In this document: positions 1 through 11,429 of the stretch, piece after piece
Position numbering within the stretch: position 1 is the stretch's first letter
Layout: each line of letters starts with the position of its first letter
Assembly (NCBI GenBank): GCA_030068075.1
Contig: CM057832.1
Coordinates: 77,790,002 to 77,854,001, forward strand
DNA length: 64,000 nt
Reading direction: 5' to 3'
Source of the DNA: Paguma larvata
Lineage: Eukaryota > Chordata > Mammalia > Carnivora > Viverridae
Position numbers and translations under genes: made by a program
The notes under the pieces: model-generated
Told to the model about the DNA's origin: nothing
The model's database searches: none
Seen by the model: only the letters and a program-made list of their open reading frames with translations

Positions 1-61
1 TTAGAGCCTTGCCTTTATTAGGTATCTCTTTGCAACGTTGAATACACTTTGGAAAAGGAGG

Positions 62-636
62 TGTGGTAGGCAGAATTCTAAGATGACCCCCAGTGATCCT
101 TACGCTTGTATAATCTCCTTTCCTTGAGAGTGGGTGAAACCCTTAAATATGATGATGATTAAGTTATGTAATTTGGCACAGATGACTCTAAGAAAGCGAA
201 ATTATCCTGGGTGGACCAGACCTCCTCAGGTGACCCCTTGAAAGGGACTGGGCTTCTCCTTGAAGAGGTTGGAAGTATGAGAGATATTTGATACAAGTCT
301 CTTTGGTGGCTGTGAGGATGGAGGGGCCACGGGGAGCTGAGAGTGGCCCTCAACTGACATCCAGCAAGAAAATGAAGACCTCAGTCCTACCTCTACAAAA
401 AAGTGAATTCACTTAACATCAATGAGCTTACTAGTGGGAGTTTCCCCCCAGAGCCCTCAGATGGGAACTCAGGCTGATGGACACATTGGTTTCTACCACG
501 GGAGACCCTGAGTAGAGATCTCAGCTGAGATGCACCCAGGCTTCTGGTCTACAGAAACCCTGAGATAACGAATAGGTGTCGTTTTAAACCACCAACCTCA
601 TGGTAATCTGTTAGGCAGTCCTGGGAAGCTAATACA
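62..636 (+). mobile_element. Old MaLR/MLT1-like solo LTR
   Basis: The block starts TGTGGTAGGCAGAATTCTAAG and ends with GAAGCTAATACA, so it has the TG...CA ends of an LTR. Internal phrases such as AAATTATCCTGGGTGGACC and CCAGCAAGAAAATGAAGACC fit the old mammalian ERVL-MaLR LTR class as I recall it. Its length of about 575 bp fits an LTR, and no internal retroviral sequence adjoins it. I see no clear 5-bp target duplication. A second, shorter member of the same family lies at 35388-35752. The subfamily name is uncertain. Confidence 0.6.
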
Positions 637-1279
637 GGTTTATGTTTGTTTACTGGGATGGGGTGGGGCTGTGGGCAGAAGGAAGTTGGAGGATAGAGAA
701 TGATGTCTATTCCCCTAAGGGCTTCAGGGTACGGTTCCTGAAACTTAGGTAGGATAACTAACGGTTCTAGTTTGCCTGGACTGAGGGGTCTCAAGTATGT
801 GGGATTTCCAGAACTAACACCAGGACAGTCCTGAGAAACAAGGGCAGTTGATCTCCCTACACATATCATAGGAGTTGCTTTGTGAAGAAGAGGTGCAGTG
901 ACACATGGTGGTTAGCCGTCTTCTGGTCAGCAGACAGCAGGAAAGCAGCGCTCACATTAGCCCGCAGTGGCTTGCTGTTCTAGAAACATTGATACTGCCG
1001 TATCGTGGCGGTAGCCCGCAGTCAAGGCTGTCATTAGGTCCAGTCCTTAAGAGCCTGTAAAGAGCAGATTTAAATGAGGAATCCCTGAGGGAAATTATGT
1101 GAGTATGAAATGTAATCACAGGGGCATCTCTAGGACCTTCTAGAATCAACCGTATATATCTCTGAAATAGTTCTGCGGCTCCCGCACAATGGAGATGTGG
1201 CACGTGCCAGGGAATTGTGCATCCTCGCTGTCCGTATGGCATCATGATAACCACAGGCTCGTGAAACTAAGGCGTACTC
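637..1279. other. No recognised feature
   Basis: Mixed-composition sequence. I recognise no repeat family, splice-site-bounded frame or RNA gene here. Confidence 0.5.
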
Positions 1280-1412
1280 ATGTTCACTGTGCCAGACACT
1301 GGGCTAAGGTGTTCTCAGACGTGCTAGGTCTCAGAATCTTACGCAGTGGGTGTTATAAGCCCCATTTTGATTATGAGCAACCCGAGGCTGAGTGAATTTA
1401 CAAAATTTGCTT
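1280..1412 (-). mobile_element. MIR SINE relic
   Basis: TGCCAGACACTGGGCTAAGG, then GCCCCATTTTGATTATGAGC and CCGAGGCTGAGTGAATTTAC, follow the reverse complement of the ancient MIR tRNA-derived SINE in the right order (3' core first). The copy is heavily diverged and lacks the tRNA head. MIR is a fossil shared by all mammals and does not help date this locus. Confidence 0.65.
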
Positions 1413-2486
1413 AGAAATGCCCCCTGGGGCTGTTTTACATGCATGCTAAATCTCTGGGAGATACTAAAAACAGCTTTACGAATCAGTACCTGTAGCATCT
1501 GCAGAACTCTTGAAGGACTACTGGGGAGAGCACAGTGGTAATTTATCTTCTTTATTTGCCTCTGCTTAGTTTAGGAGCTAGAAGCTCTGTGGGGGGAGGT
1601 AAGGGATACATTGAGTCTGAATGGCATTTACATAGGTTTCTGTGGCCAAAACATATGCATTTATCAAGGATACCTTAACTCTAGTATCTAACCAATGCCA
1701 TTATTTTAAAGCCATTTGCAGATGGATTCATTGAGTTAAAGAAAGAAAAAAGCATTCGCACATATCCTATTACCAGGTTACTTCATAGAAGTAACCACAT
1801 ATAAGGCAGAAAAACATCTGATAAAAAGGCAGAAAAACATCATGGTTCTTCTGCATTTGCTCCTTATTTGCAGTGCCAAGGCTAATACAGCCAGAAAATG
1901 AGCATCCCTCCCTCTAGCTCTTGTTTGTGAAGAAAATAGATTAAATTTCTCATTTGCCAACCAAGGGCTGCTGTGTACATTTGGGCAGGCTGTTTACTGC
2001 ACAAGAGTGCCTGGCATCACAGGCGTCTTTTTCTGATTTGTAAAGAATAAGTGCTCAGTGGGCCAGAAGCAGCCCTCCTAACCCCACGTGGTGCCATGCC
2101 TGTCTCTCTGTATTTAGGCAGAGCCTAGGCTCTGAAGAGGTCCAGTGCAGGCTGACAGGTGCAGGCCTTTACAATAGTACTGTGTTGTCTGTCTGTCGGG
2201 TGGGACGTGGGAAAGATGGAAAGAACCTATTTAGCCCTGTATGTTGAGGGTTATGGTTTTCATGTCCTGTTTCCGGTTAGTATATCAGAGATCATAATAT
2301 GGGGATAACAGGAAGATCTCCCTGTGCCAGAGAGCTGGACCTGCCCCCAAATTTGTGAAGAGGTCTGAATCTTTACCTCGATGTGCAAATGATAACTGTC
2401 TTCAGTTTTTCTATAACACAGTTGTCTCTATTGTAAGTGCCTAATGACAGAACACCTCATGTCAATCATCGTTGGCTAATTTCAGT
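1413..2486. other. No recognised feature
   Basis: Non-repeat sequence as far as I can see, with no long frame and no tandem structure. Confidence 0.5.
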
Positions 2487-2497
2487 TATTTCAGGTT

Positions 2498-2706
2498 AAA
2501 ACATTTTTTTTTAATGTTTATTTTTGAGACAGAAAGAGAGACACAGCGGGATCAGGGAGGGGCAGAGAGAGAGGGAGACACAGAATCCGAAGCAGGCTCC
2601 AGGCTCTGAGCTGTCAGCAGAGCCTGGTACGGGGCTCAAACTCATAAACCACAAGATCATGACCTGAGCTGAGGTCGGATGCTCAACTGAGCCACCCAGG
2701 CACCCC
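2498..2706 (-). mobile_element. CAN-SINE (feliform tRNA-Lys SINE)
   Basis: Full-length reverse copy. A T-rich tail is followed by the GAGA-rich stretch, AAGCAGGCTCCAGGCTCTGAG, ATCATGACCTGAGC, and the head complement GAGCCACCCAGGCACCCC. It is bounded by a perfect 11-bp target duplication TATTTCAGGTT at 2487-2497 and 2707-2717, which shows L1-type retrotransposition. Confidence 0.95.
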
Positions 2707-3405
2707 TATTTCAGGTTTTAATTCAGACAATTCAGGTCTTCCAACCTCCTCCCCACAACCCCCTGATAAAATGAGAGTGTATTGTCTCTCCTCTTTTCTC
2801 AGTTCTAGGGGCTTAAAGCCCACGATGGTACTGTAGGAAGGGGGACTGTCCCCTGTGATCGGCAGCTGTCTCTTTGCTAGGGAGGAGATTTCAGTCATCC
2901 CATTTGGAGTTTGGGTTTTCACATCTGTGCCCACCACCCTTCAGTCCTGTCTGGGTTTAGGGTGCCCAGGGTGTGCTCGTTCCTGTCTGTAAGGACCTGC
3001 CCCTTCTGCAGGCTTTCTCAGCCACTTCTGCATCCTTTTGGGAAGACAGAGAAGTTTTTGCTCCTCTCTCACACCACAGACTTCTGCAAGAATCTTGGGG
3101 CACAGCCTTGGGCCTCTCCTGGTAAATGTCCAGGTTCTTTCTGCTTTCCAAGCCCCACTGCAGTCTGGAGTTCACACTGTCTCCCTTGAGATCTATCCCA
3201 AGGGAGGCGAGCACTTGTTGGGAACACCTTGCAGGATCTTACTGTCTTACTTTTACTTTGCTCTTTTAATCAAATTTAGCCTGGAGCCCTGGCTTTTTAA
3301 GTCATCTATTATTAATAAGATAAACTTTTCCTCTTGGTACTTAAAACCGAGCTTTTGAGACTTGGGACCATCTTTCTCAACTTATTACCTGTGCTGAGAA
3401 TTTCA

Positions 3406-3594
3406 ATATTTGTTTATTTTTTGGGAGAGTGCAAGTCAGGGAGGGGCAGAGAGAGCGGGGCAGAGGATCTGAAGTAGCCTCTGCACTGACGGGCTGACAG
3501 CAGTGAGTCTGATGTGGGGCTTGAACTCACGAACCGTGAGATCATGACCTGAGCCAAAGTCGGATGCTTAACCGACTGAGGCTCCCAGGTGCCC
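3406..3594 (-). mobile_element. CAN-SINE
   Basis: Reverse copy with a short tail. It sits between two perfect 18-bp copies of CCTGTGCTGAGAATTTCA at 3388-3405 and 3595-3612. The first CC of the right copy may instead belong to the SINE end. The long, unmutated duplication suggests a fairly recent insertion, although the body has several changes from consensus. Confidence 0.94.
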
Positions 3595-4007
3595 CCTGTG
3601 CTGAGAATTTCAGAACTCCATATGGAGAGAGCTGAGGCATGACTTTTCTCTGTTGTTCTCTGGTGGCCTTTCTTCCCCAAGACATAACACTGGAAGCCTG
3701 AACATATCTTAAAAGAGAGAGTAGAAATCCCAGAGCAGTTAATACTAAAATATTGCTCCCTTATGCTTGCTAGCATCTAGGAGTAGTTAGAGACTAGGAC
3801 ACAGCTTATGTACACAACCCACAGGAGAGAAGGTGGTGTACATAGCTTGTTCTCTGACAACACCAAGGCCAGGCAGATCATCCCTGGACTCAGGGTGAGT
3901 ACAGATAATTAACCTACAAAAGATCTAGGAAGAAGCTTTGCCGAATAAGACAGAGGCAATATCAGCTGTTAGAGGAAGGACAGAGCTTTGAAAAATCACC
4001 TACCATT

Positions 4008-4136
4008 GGGGTGCCTGGCTCGCTCAGTCGGTAGAGCATGTGACTCTTGATCTCAGGGTCATGAGTTCAACCCTCGCATTGGGTGAGAGATTGTTTTAAA
4101 AAAAAGTATTAAAAAAAAACAAAAACAAAGAAAAAG
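4008..4136 (+). mobile_element. Short CAN-SINE subtype
   Basis: The head GGGGTGCCTGGCTCGCTCAG is followed by GAGCATGTGACTCTTGATCTC and GGGTGAGAGATTGTTTTAAA, then an A-rich tail. It lacks the GAGCCTGGAGCCTGCTTC and CT-rich middle of the common form, so it belongs to a shorter subfamily. An imperfect duplication (about AAAATCAYCTAY) appears at 3992 and 4138, consistent with older age. A sister copy is at 26201-26338. Confidence 0.8.
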
Positions 4137-4195
4137 GAAAATCATCTATGGTAGCATCCAGAGAAGAAATGTTATTGTCCTTAAGAGTGCATCGT

Positions 4196-4428
4196 GGGGC
4201 GCCTGGGTGGCTCAGTCGGTTAAGCGGCCGACTTTGGCTCAGGTCATGATCTCGTGGTCTGTGAGTTCGAGCCCCGCGTCGGGCTCTGTGCTGACAGCTC
4301 AGAGCCTGGAGCCTGCTTCGGATTCTGTGTCTCCCTCTCTCTCTGCCCTTCTCCTGCTCACGTTCTGTCTCTATGTCCCAAAAATAAATAAACGTTAAAA
4401 AAAAAAAAAAATTAAAAAAAAAAAAAAA
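4196..4428 (+). mobile_element. Near-consensus CAN-SINE, youngest-looking copy
   Basis: Full-length, with GGGGCGCCTGGGTGG head and recognisable pol III A-box (TGGCTCAGTCGG, 4208-4219) and B-box (GTTCGAGCC, 4265-4273). The body retains CpGs (CCCCGCGTCGGG). Its AATAAATAAACGTT tail runs into a long, nearly pure A tract. A 13-bp duplication AAGAGTGCATCGT is identical at 4183-4195 and 4429-4441. Retained CpGs, intact promoter boxes and a long A tail all point to recent insertion. This is a mobile element, not a functional tRNA gene. Confidence 0.96.
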
Positions 4429-4441
4429 AAGAGTGCATCGT

Positions 4442-5782
4442 GAATGTATTTAAAAACAAGAAGACATTATAGTGTTTGTTCCCCATTCCCTATACTTGGA
4501 AAGAGGAGAAAATGCAAATGACCTTGGCTTTATTCTGTTCACTTAGGTATCTGTTTCTTCCTCTTGGGTGCCACAGTTGAATCTCAGTTGAACTAATGTG
4601 TCTGGTCCTACCTTCCCAGCCTCCAAGATTTCCTCTGCTTATATTACTGATATGATTTTTAATCTGTTTCATTAACTATGTGGAAAATGCAAATATCTGC
4701 TAGACCTGGGGGTATATGAGCCTTAGATTTTGAAAATGGATTATGTTTTCATCTTTTTCTATTTCTGATGATATTTTGTGGAAAAATCTGGAGAGGCTCA
4801 ATGGGGCCACCATCCCAAACTGGATGTCTCATTTTAAGTCATTTTTAGTAATATTTAATAATAGTACAAATAAATATTTTTATTTGGTAATTATTAGAAG
4901 CATTTAAAATATTGAAAAACGAATTAGTTGTTTTTATATGCAAGTCATTAACATTATTGGAGTCAAAGGTACCCTAAATAAGTAACCTTTTTTCAAAATA
5001 GTTAAAAATTATAAAATATGAATACCGTGAGCCTGTATAGTCTGTGTGTTGCACAACTCAGGTGAATGATGCCCCTGGAGTTGATGAATTCAAGAGGTCA
5101 GAGTAAAATCAACCACAGAATCTACTCTTCAGTAGATCCACAGAAATATTTAAAAGTGGAAATTCTTGTCACATACTGAGATCTAAAACCATATCTGATA
5201 AAAAAAAGAGACATAAAAGAGGTTGGTTAATAATTTTCCTTTTACATAACGGATGGTGGACAGTGGTTGCCTGAAGAACTGTGTTAGGAAGGATTCTGAA
5301 GCCACATCTATACTTAGAGGGAAATGGGGTTGGGATCAATCGCTCACGGTTCTCGTAGGCACTGACGAAGGAGTGGTAATACCTGCGTCAAGCTTTTGCT
5401 ATCCTTGGTATAAGAGAAAAACATGAGGAAAGAGAAGGAAGCCAGGATAAGCAATGTGTAAAACCAAATGGATTAGTTTTGAAAAGTCCAAGATGTCTTT
5501 CCCGAGTTTAATATGTGTCTGCAAAGCCCTGTACTGTGAGCTGTGGAGACAGCGAGCTGTTCAATGACGCTGAGATCCCTTCAGAGCCACGGACATCCAT
5601 GCATCAAGCTCGAAAGCCAAAAGCTTTTACTTTAATTTAGGCAGAAGAATATTGATAGTCCTTACAAAGTGATCTTACTGAATATTTTGTAATGTATCAA
5701 ACTTAGGTGACTTCACAATAACAAAAAGGAAATTTCCTTTATTGTGTTCATTTAAACAATATTTTTCTGACATATTTGTTCA
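4442..5782. other. No recognised feature
   Basis: AT-rich sequence with no repeat family I can name and no credible coding frame. Confidence 0.5.
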
Positions 5783-5987
5783 ATGATTATATTGGTTGCT
5801 TGTGCTTCCATGTCAAAATACCTCAAGGTAGATGGCTTACACAACAGAGACTTGTTTCCCTCACAGTTCTGGAGGCTAGAAGTCCAGGAGAGAAGGGCTG
5901 GCAAGAGTGGTTTCTGGGGAAGCCTCTCTCTAAGGGTTGTAGATGACTATTTCCTGGCTGTATCCCTACATGGCCTTTCCTCTGTAT

Positions 5988-5990
<3 letters not shown>

Positions 5991-6029
<39 letters not shown>
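5991..6029. repeat. (CA)n microsatellite
   Basis: About 19 uninterrupted CA units inside the MLT1 LTR. A pure tract of this length is likely to vary in length between individuals. Confidence 0.97.
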
Positions 6030-6033
<4 letters not shown>

Positions 6034-6103
6034 CTGGTGTTTCTTCCTCTTCTCTTGTAAGAACTTGGGCCCCCTGCTTATGACCTCATTAAATTTAATT
6101 ACC

Positions 6104-6406
6104 TTCTATTTTATTTATTTTATTCTAATATAATATATATTTATTTTTCTTTTTTGACTTTTATCCAAGCTAGTTAACATATAGTATAGTGATGGTTTTT
6201 AAATCCAAGCTAGTTAACATATAGTATAGTGATGGTTTCAGGAGTAGAATTTAGTAATTCATCACTTACATATAACACCCAGTGTGAGCTGGGCTGAGGC
6301 CCAACAAGTGCCCTCCTTAATGCCCGTTGGCCATCTTGGCCATCCCCCCACCCACCACCCCTCCATCAACCCTCAGTTTGTTTTCTGTATTTAAGAGCCT
6401 CCCTTC
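6104..6406 (-). mobile_element. L1 3' end, 5'-truncated, inside MLT1
   Basis: It reads antisense to the carnivore L1 3'UTR, with ATTTAGTAATTCATCACTTAC, ACACCCAGTGTGAGC, CAAGTGCCCTCCTTAATGCC and CCATCAACCCTCAGTTTG. A perfect 9-bp duplication TTAATTACC at 6095-6103 and 6407-6415 brackets it, and the MLT1 sequence continues on both sides. Near its A-tail end a 36-bp block is repeated with a 40-bp period (6163-6198 and 6203-6238). Confidence 0.9.
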
Positions 6407-6495
6407 TTAATTACCCATCTTAAATACAGTCATATTGTAGGTTAAGGTTTCATTCAACCTGTGAATTTTGGAGGGACTCCCTTCAGTCTACATCA

Positions 6496-8007
6496 GTGAT
6501 CCTCTGCCTTCAGTTGCATACAGTCTCCTAGAGGGGCAGGCGTGCTCAACTTGCTGCAGTGCATGGAGAATGGAGTCAGCACTGGGATAAAGATACAAGT
6601 GCTGAGGGAGTTAGGAGGTTACCATTAGCAACGGCCACAGCCTTCTTCAAGTTAACCTTTTCCTGATCTCTTTTGCTACTCGTTTCTCCCTAAACTTCAA
6701 TCGCATCTGCTTCTAGTTTTTTCAAACTGTGTTCTGCAGAGCCCTGGTGTTCCCCGACTGTGATTTAGTGATTCCTTAAATGTGTGATTCAGGTTTCATT
6801 TAAAGATATAGTTCATCTATTAAAACTATAATAAAATAACATGCACACAAGCTTCACGAAATAACTCATGTGTGTATGTAACCAAATTTTAACACATTAT
6901 GGATCACTTACACAACTCCTCAGGGTACCAGATTATTTAGATTACCTGTAGACTTTGGAATCAAACCTCTGCCTTCTCATCTTAATTGAAGAATATCTCA
7001 AAGACATAGGGGACAAGCTAAAAGAAACTGTGCCAAAAACCCAAAAGATGATGCAAATAAATCGAATGTTGAGGTTAATAAATGCTCTTAATTCTCATTT
7101 AAATCCTGATTTCTGCTTTTTCTTTCTTAAAAATATTACCGACTTAACAAAATCATTACATATATAAACTTATGAATTAAATCTGCGCTAATAAATTCAT
7201 GTTAATAAATAATGCCTTTATACCTATTTAGAATAAAATTTCATTTGAAGGTAGGGTTGCTGCTAAAGCAAGTTTGGAAACCATTGTTCTATTTGTCTAC
7301 ACATCTTCTATGCTGCAAATTCTATTGCACAGCTAGAAACTCAGGCGCATGGAAGGCTAGGTAGACAGACACACGTGTCATTTATGTGTCCTTGAGTCAT
7401 TGGTTTTGTAGCCTGACAGTGAGCAGTCATTCATTATAAATCATTAGAATTTTAATTTAAAAAATTAGTGTAGGGAGCCAAGTTGTGGGGGGCATTAATA
7501 TGAGTATTTGGTATTAAGATGAGAGCAGCTCAGTAGGAAACTTCCTAATGGAAATGTCACTGATAGTAATTACTCCTTTCCAGTCAAGCAGCTCTTTGAT
7601 TTTCCTCCAGCATTAGGGGACCAGGCAGTCTGACAGATACAGTAGAACAAGAAGGGTGATTTTTAGAAAGCTAAAGAATCTGGAAAACTGGCTAGGGAAT
7701 TTGGAGACAGCAGTGTGGTTTGATATTTGCACCATCTGAGCATTGTATTGGGTCATGCTTTTCAGTCTCTAGGCAGAAATTAAATGCGGGCAAAAGAGAT
7801 TCTGAGAAGTGGACCAAGGAGCAAGAATTTCCAGACCTCCAGATTTGTGCTGATGGGCAGTGGATGGGGTGGGTAGGGGAACCAGCCAAGGTCAGGGGAA
7901 CACTCAGAGGTGGCCGCTCTTGCACTTCCTCCCGTGAGGTCTCTCTAGATCTCACTAGATCTAGACGGGGCCCAAGAATGGTGTGCCAGTGACCCCAGGA
8001 GGAGTTT
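6496..8007. other. Mostly unrecognised; possible ancient hAT-like relic
   Basis: TTTTTCAAACTGTGTTCTG near 6716-6738 and AGTTTGGAAACCATTGTTCT near 7270-7290 resemble inverted ends of an old hAT-type DNA transposon, with AT-rich sequence between. The match is loose and the internal sequence is not one I recognise. The rest, 7291-8007, shows nothing. Confidence 0.3.
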
Positions 8008-8017
8008 TAGGATGATG

Positions 8018-8020
8018 ATG

Positions 8021-8057
<37 letters not shown>

Positions 8058-8247
8058 AGTTTTTAAAATTTATTTACTTTGAGAGAGAGAGAGCATGGGG
8101 GAGGGGCAGAGAGAGAGAGGGAGAAACAGAGAGAATCCCAAGCTGGCTCTGCACTATCAGCCCAGAACCCAACGCAGGGCTTGAACTCATGACCTGAGCT
8201 GAAATTAAGAGTCAGATGCTTAACCAACTGAGGCACCCAGGCACCCC
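8018..8247 (-). mobile_element. CAN-SINE whose tail is a (CA)n repeat
   Basis: Reverse SINE body at about 8055-8247, preceded by an uninterrupted (TG)n run at 8021-8054. The duplication TAGGATGATG occurs at 8008-8017 and again at 8248-8257. It encloses the TG run, so the microsatellite lies inside the insertion and occupies the place of the A-tail. Confidence 0.9.
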
Positions 8248-8257
8248 TAGGATGATG

Positions 8258-10107
8258 TTTAACATCATCGTTCTTGTGGGCAGCATGTGAGATGTTTATC
8301 ATCACTCAAACCTTATGAAATATTATGTTAATTAAACTGAATGTACAAAAAGCTCTAAATAGGGCTTTCATACCTGAAATAAAGTAGCTTTTTAAAAGCC
8401 GTTTTTTAAAAATAATTAATTCTTAAAATCTTTAAACCTAGTACCAGCAACATCCTACTTCCAAAGAAAATGCTTACAAGTTGAAGGGTGAAATTTCTGA
8501 TTACACAGCCTCTTGCCAATGGATAAATATGTGTGCCTTTCATTCTTCAGTTTTCGGGGTTATCATCCCTGGTGTTTCTATCATTTCCTCCCTCATAGAA
8601 ACAGCTTCGTGATCTCAGAATGAAGAGATTGAATGAGAATGCTGGTCGTGTCTTCTTTTTCAATGATTAAAACTTTCTCTATAAAGAACACTGAGGGAAA
8701 CATGTCAGAGGGCTTAAATTATCTATATTTGCATGTGATGAGTTAATAATAAGATTGAATTCTTCTGTTTGCTTCCGGAACAAGTCTTATTTTTCTGAGA
8801 ATACGTAACACACAGAGAAATACACATTTATATGACAGCGTGCAAATGCGCAGATATGTTTAAGAATGTCCATGGGTGAAATTAGACAAATGCTCTTAAT
8901 ATATAAATTTTTATTTCTCAAAAAAGGAAATACTACGGTTACCTCTCTGTAAAGTTCTCTCAACTGTCTGGATTGACTGGCTGATATAATGTTCAGGTAT
9001 TTTTTGGTTGATTTCCTAGCAATCAGAGATAACATTGACAATTCACAGTATTTGATTTTTGTGGGTTGGTAAGGGTCCAAACGCATGGGAGTAATTCAAA
9101 ACTTTGCTTTTGCGGGTTCAATAATTCCATCTCCATTTAGAAATGAAATGATAGATTTTTTTTAAAGCAAGTAAATAATGCATGGTGTGATGGGATGAGG
9201 AGAGTATTGCTCAAATTCACATCAAAAAGCATCCTCTATCATACCGCTCAGTTCTCAGAGCCGTTCCATTAGTGCCCCTTTAACATGTAATATTTTCCAA
9301 TTAAATGTGTTGGTAAGAATTATTCATTTTAATAATTAAAGAGCTTCCCCAGCTCCCTGAAGAGCGTTACCATGGAGGCCCAGATCCACTGCTGGGAATA
9401 ATCACAGCATGCTAATGTAAGGAGAGGGTGACAGTTGAATGCTAGTGTTGCCATCGGGTGAAACTAACTTGGGGCTCATTTCAATGGCTGGGCCCCAGAG
9501 CACCCGCAAAGTGACCTTTTGCTGTAGCAGGCTGTGTTACGGTTTGGTTTTGTGGCTGTAATCAAGTGTAGAATTTATCAGTTATTAGGTACTTAGACCA
9601 TGCTCTGAGACCTTCTAGGATGATACGAGATGGCTTTCTGTCTGTCTTTAATACTACTTCACTATTACACAGTAATCTCCCCCGCTTGGGTTTTGCGATG
9701 CCTTAGGGCTGCCATGAAATTCTGCAAACAGAATTTTCTTTCATTTTAATTAAAAAGAAATACACGGCCTTGGGGTTTTGAGCAGAGGCTGATGTAAAAG
9801 CAAAGTTTGAGAAAGGGTCATAACTAAGTGCAACAGAAATCCTCAGTCTGTTGGCAGCAGCTACGTTGAATCTGGGTCTCTGGGCTGGGAGTGAGATGCT
9901 GCCTTCTTGGATATAAAATGCTGGTAAGTGTCATCCCAACTGACAGTATTACAAGACTGATAATTCCCAAATGCTTGATTTCCTGTTATAAGAAGGTTAC
10001 ATAGTATAGTAAAGCAAAAAACCCCATCCCGTTACTGAAAAAAAAAAATGGTAAGAATCATGATAACCACCGCCACTAATCATAATCAGCCTAATTAACA
10101 AAGTCAT
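8258..10107. other. SINE-free block, no named repeat
   Basis: About 1.85 kb without a recognisable young insertion. It is rich in TTAATTAAA-type and ATGCTAAT-type words, for example near 9320-9420, of the kind homeodomain proteins bind. I see no coding frame. Whether it is conserved cannot be told without an alignment. Confidence 0.4.
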
Positions 10108-10111
10108 GCTT

Positions 10112-10185
10112 ACAGAGTATTGACCACGGAATGCTCTTCCAAGTGCATTACACAAATGGACTCATTTAACTATCATCTACAAAGA
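10112..10185 (-). mobile_element. MIR relic
   Basis: ACAGAGTATTGACCACGG and TCCAAGTGCATTACACAAATG followed by ACTCATTTAACTATCATC match the reverse MIR core. Short and diverged. Confidence 0.45.
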
Positions 10186-10289
10186 TCAGGTCCTAGATTC
10201 TGATAATTTGCTAGAGATCTCAGTGGTGATAACTATGTCTAGAAATATTACCACTACCCCTTTGATGCTTTGTCACTAGTAAGTACTAC

Positions 10290-10530
10290 ACACCTTTCAA
10301 ACCACTCATATCTATTTATTTGATTCTTGCAACAAACCATTGGGGTAAATTAAGAGCTCTTTTTATGTTAATTGTGCAGAGAAATTATGGGATTTTCCAA
10401 AAATTTAACAGCTCATCTTGGATTCCCAGAATTTTCAAGTTGGAAGTATTCTACAATGTTTTATTGGTGAGAAAACTGACATACAGAGATTTGTGGTCTG
10501 CTCAGGATTTATGTCTTGTAACTGTCATTC
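10290..10530 (-). mobile_element. Diverged MIR relic
   Basis: TTTGATTCTTGCAACAAACC and TTGGTGAGAAAACTGACATAC follow the order of a reverse MIR (CTCACAACA..., then GAGGAAACTGAGGC...). Divergence is high. Confidence 0.45.
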
Positions 10531-10559
10531 TTATGAGTTTCCCGTGACATCAGTATTTT

Positions 10560-11420
10560 TGCTTTGATGATCGGAACTAGAATGATCATTCCTTACCTTT
10601 CCTTGATAAGAGGCAACATTGCTGAGTTGTTCAGGAGGACTCCAGGAACAAGACCAGGGGCAACATGGCTTCTATAAAGGGTTCTCATTGTTTCCCAACC
10701 TGGTTAACCTAAAAAATGAAAAAAATGAAAAATGACCAAAGAGCATCAGAAGGTAGAGGACAGAGAACAGATTTCCTGTCTGGTTTCTGACCCGCTCCCT
10801 GAAACAGGAGGGAATGAGCACTTTGTGGTTTCTCAGGCAGTGGGAGGACTATGGTGCCATCCCCCATGAGCCCAAGCTGCAGTCAGCCCATCTTGGGGTT
10901 GGGTTGCTCAGAGTATTTTGTCTACATTCGGGAGGAGTCCGGGTGTAGTTGTGCAGTGTGAAAGGATGGCCAGAAATCTGGGCTATTGGAGCCAGCTGTC
11001 TACATTCCTCCCAGGGTAGACTTGATTCTCCATCTGTCAGCGGGCCTTGCCGCTATCTTCTCTGTAATCTATAGCCTATCTTGACAAATGGTTCTTACGT
11101 GATACTATAGCTGTTTTTGCTTTGGGGGAGCTCTCTTAGCCCTCAACATATAGTTAACATTTTAGCTAAATCTTTCTCTGATATCTTTGGGCAATATATA
11201 GACATGACCTAATATATGCACTGGGTAGTATAAATAACTTGCTAATTCCAAGTTCAATACAATGATACATGCATGCAATGCTTGTAGCTCTTCTGAACTG
11301 AAGGTAGAGTCATCACTCTCCATTATGAGAAGAAAGGGAGAGAGAGAGCTCTCCTGGTTTGTCCCCTAAGTACTTCTGGGTCCCTGTTGTCCTGTTTTGC
11401 ATGTCCCCAGATTATTACGA
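10560..11420. other. No recognised feature
   Basis: No repeat, gene or tandem structure that I can name. Confidence 0.45.
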
Positions 11421-11429
11421 TTTACTACT

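Larger units (their letters stand above)
5788..6495 (-). mobile_element. MLT1-type LTR, split by an L1
   Basis: Phrases such as CTCACAGTTCTGGAGGCTAG, TACATGGCCTTTCCTC and TATGACCTCATTAAATTTAATTA are the reverse complement of the MLT1 LTR class (ERVL-MaLR). It is interrupted at 6104-6406 by an L1 3' end and resumes with AATACAGTCATATTGTAGG. Flanking 5-mers ATGAT (5783-5787) and GTGAT (6496-6500) match at 4 of 5 bases and may be the original duplication. A (CA)n tract has grown inside it. No coding region is present. Confidence 0.8.

Noticed and set aside
4196..4275. tRNA-like sequence with A- and B-boxes
   Set aside because: It is the tRNA-Lys-derived head of the SINE. It cannot form a complete tRNA and continues into SINE body and tail.
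4207..4398. Peptide beginning MAQSVKRPTLAQVM, with near-copies at about ten other sites
   Set aside because: It is the conceptual translation of the CAN-SINE head and body. The same frame appears in every well-preserved copy.
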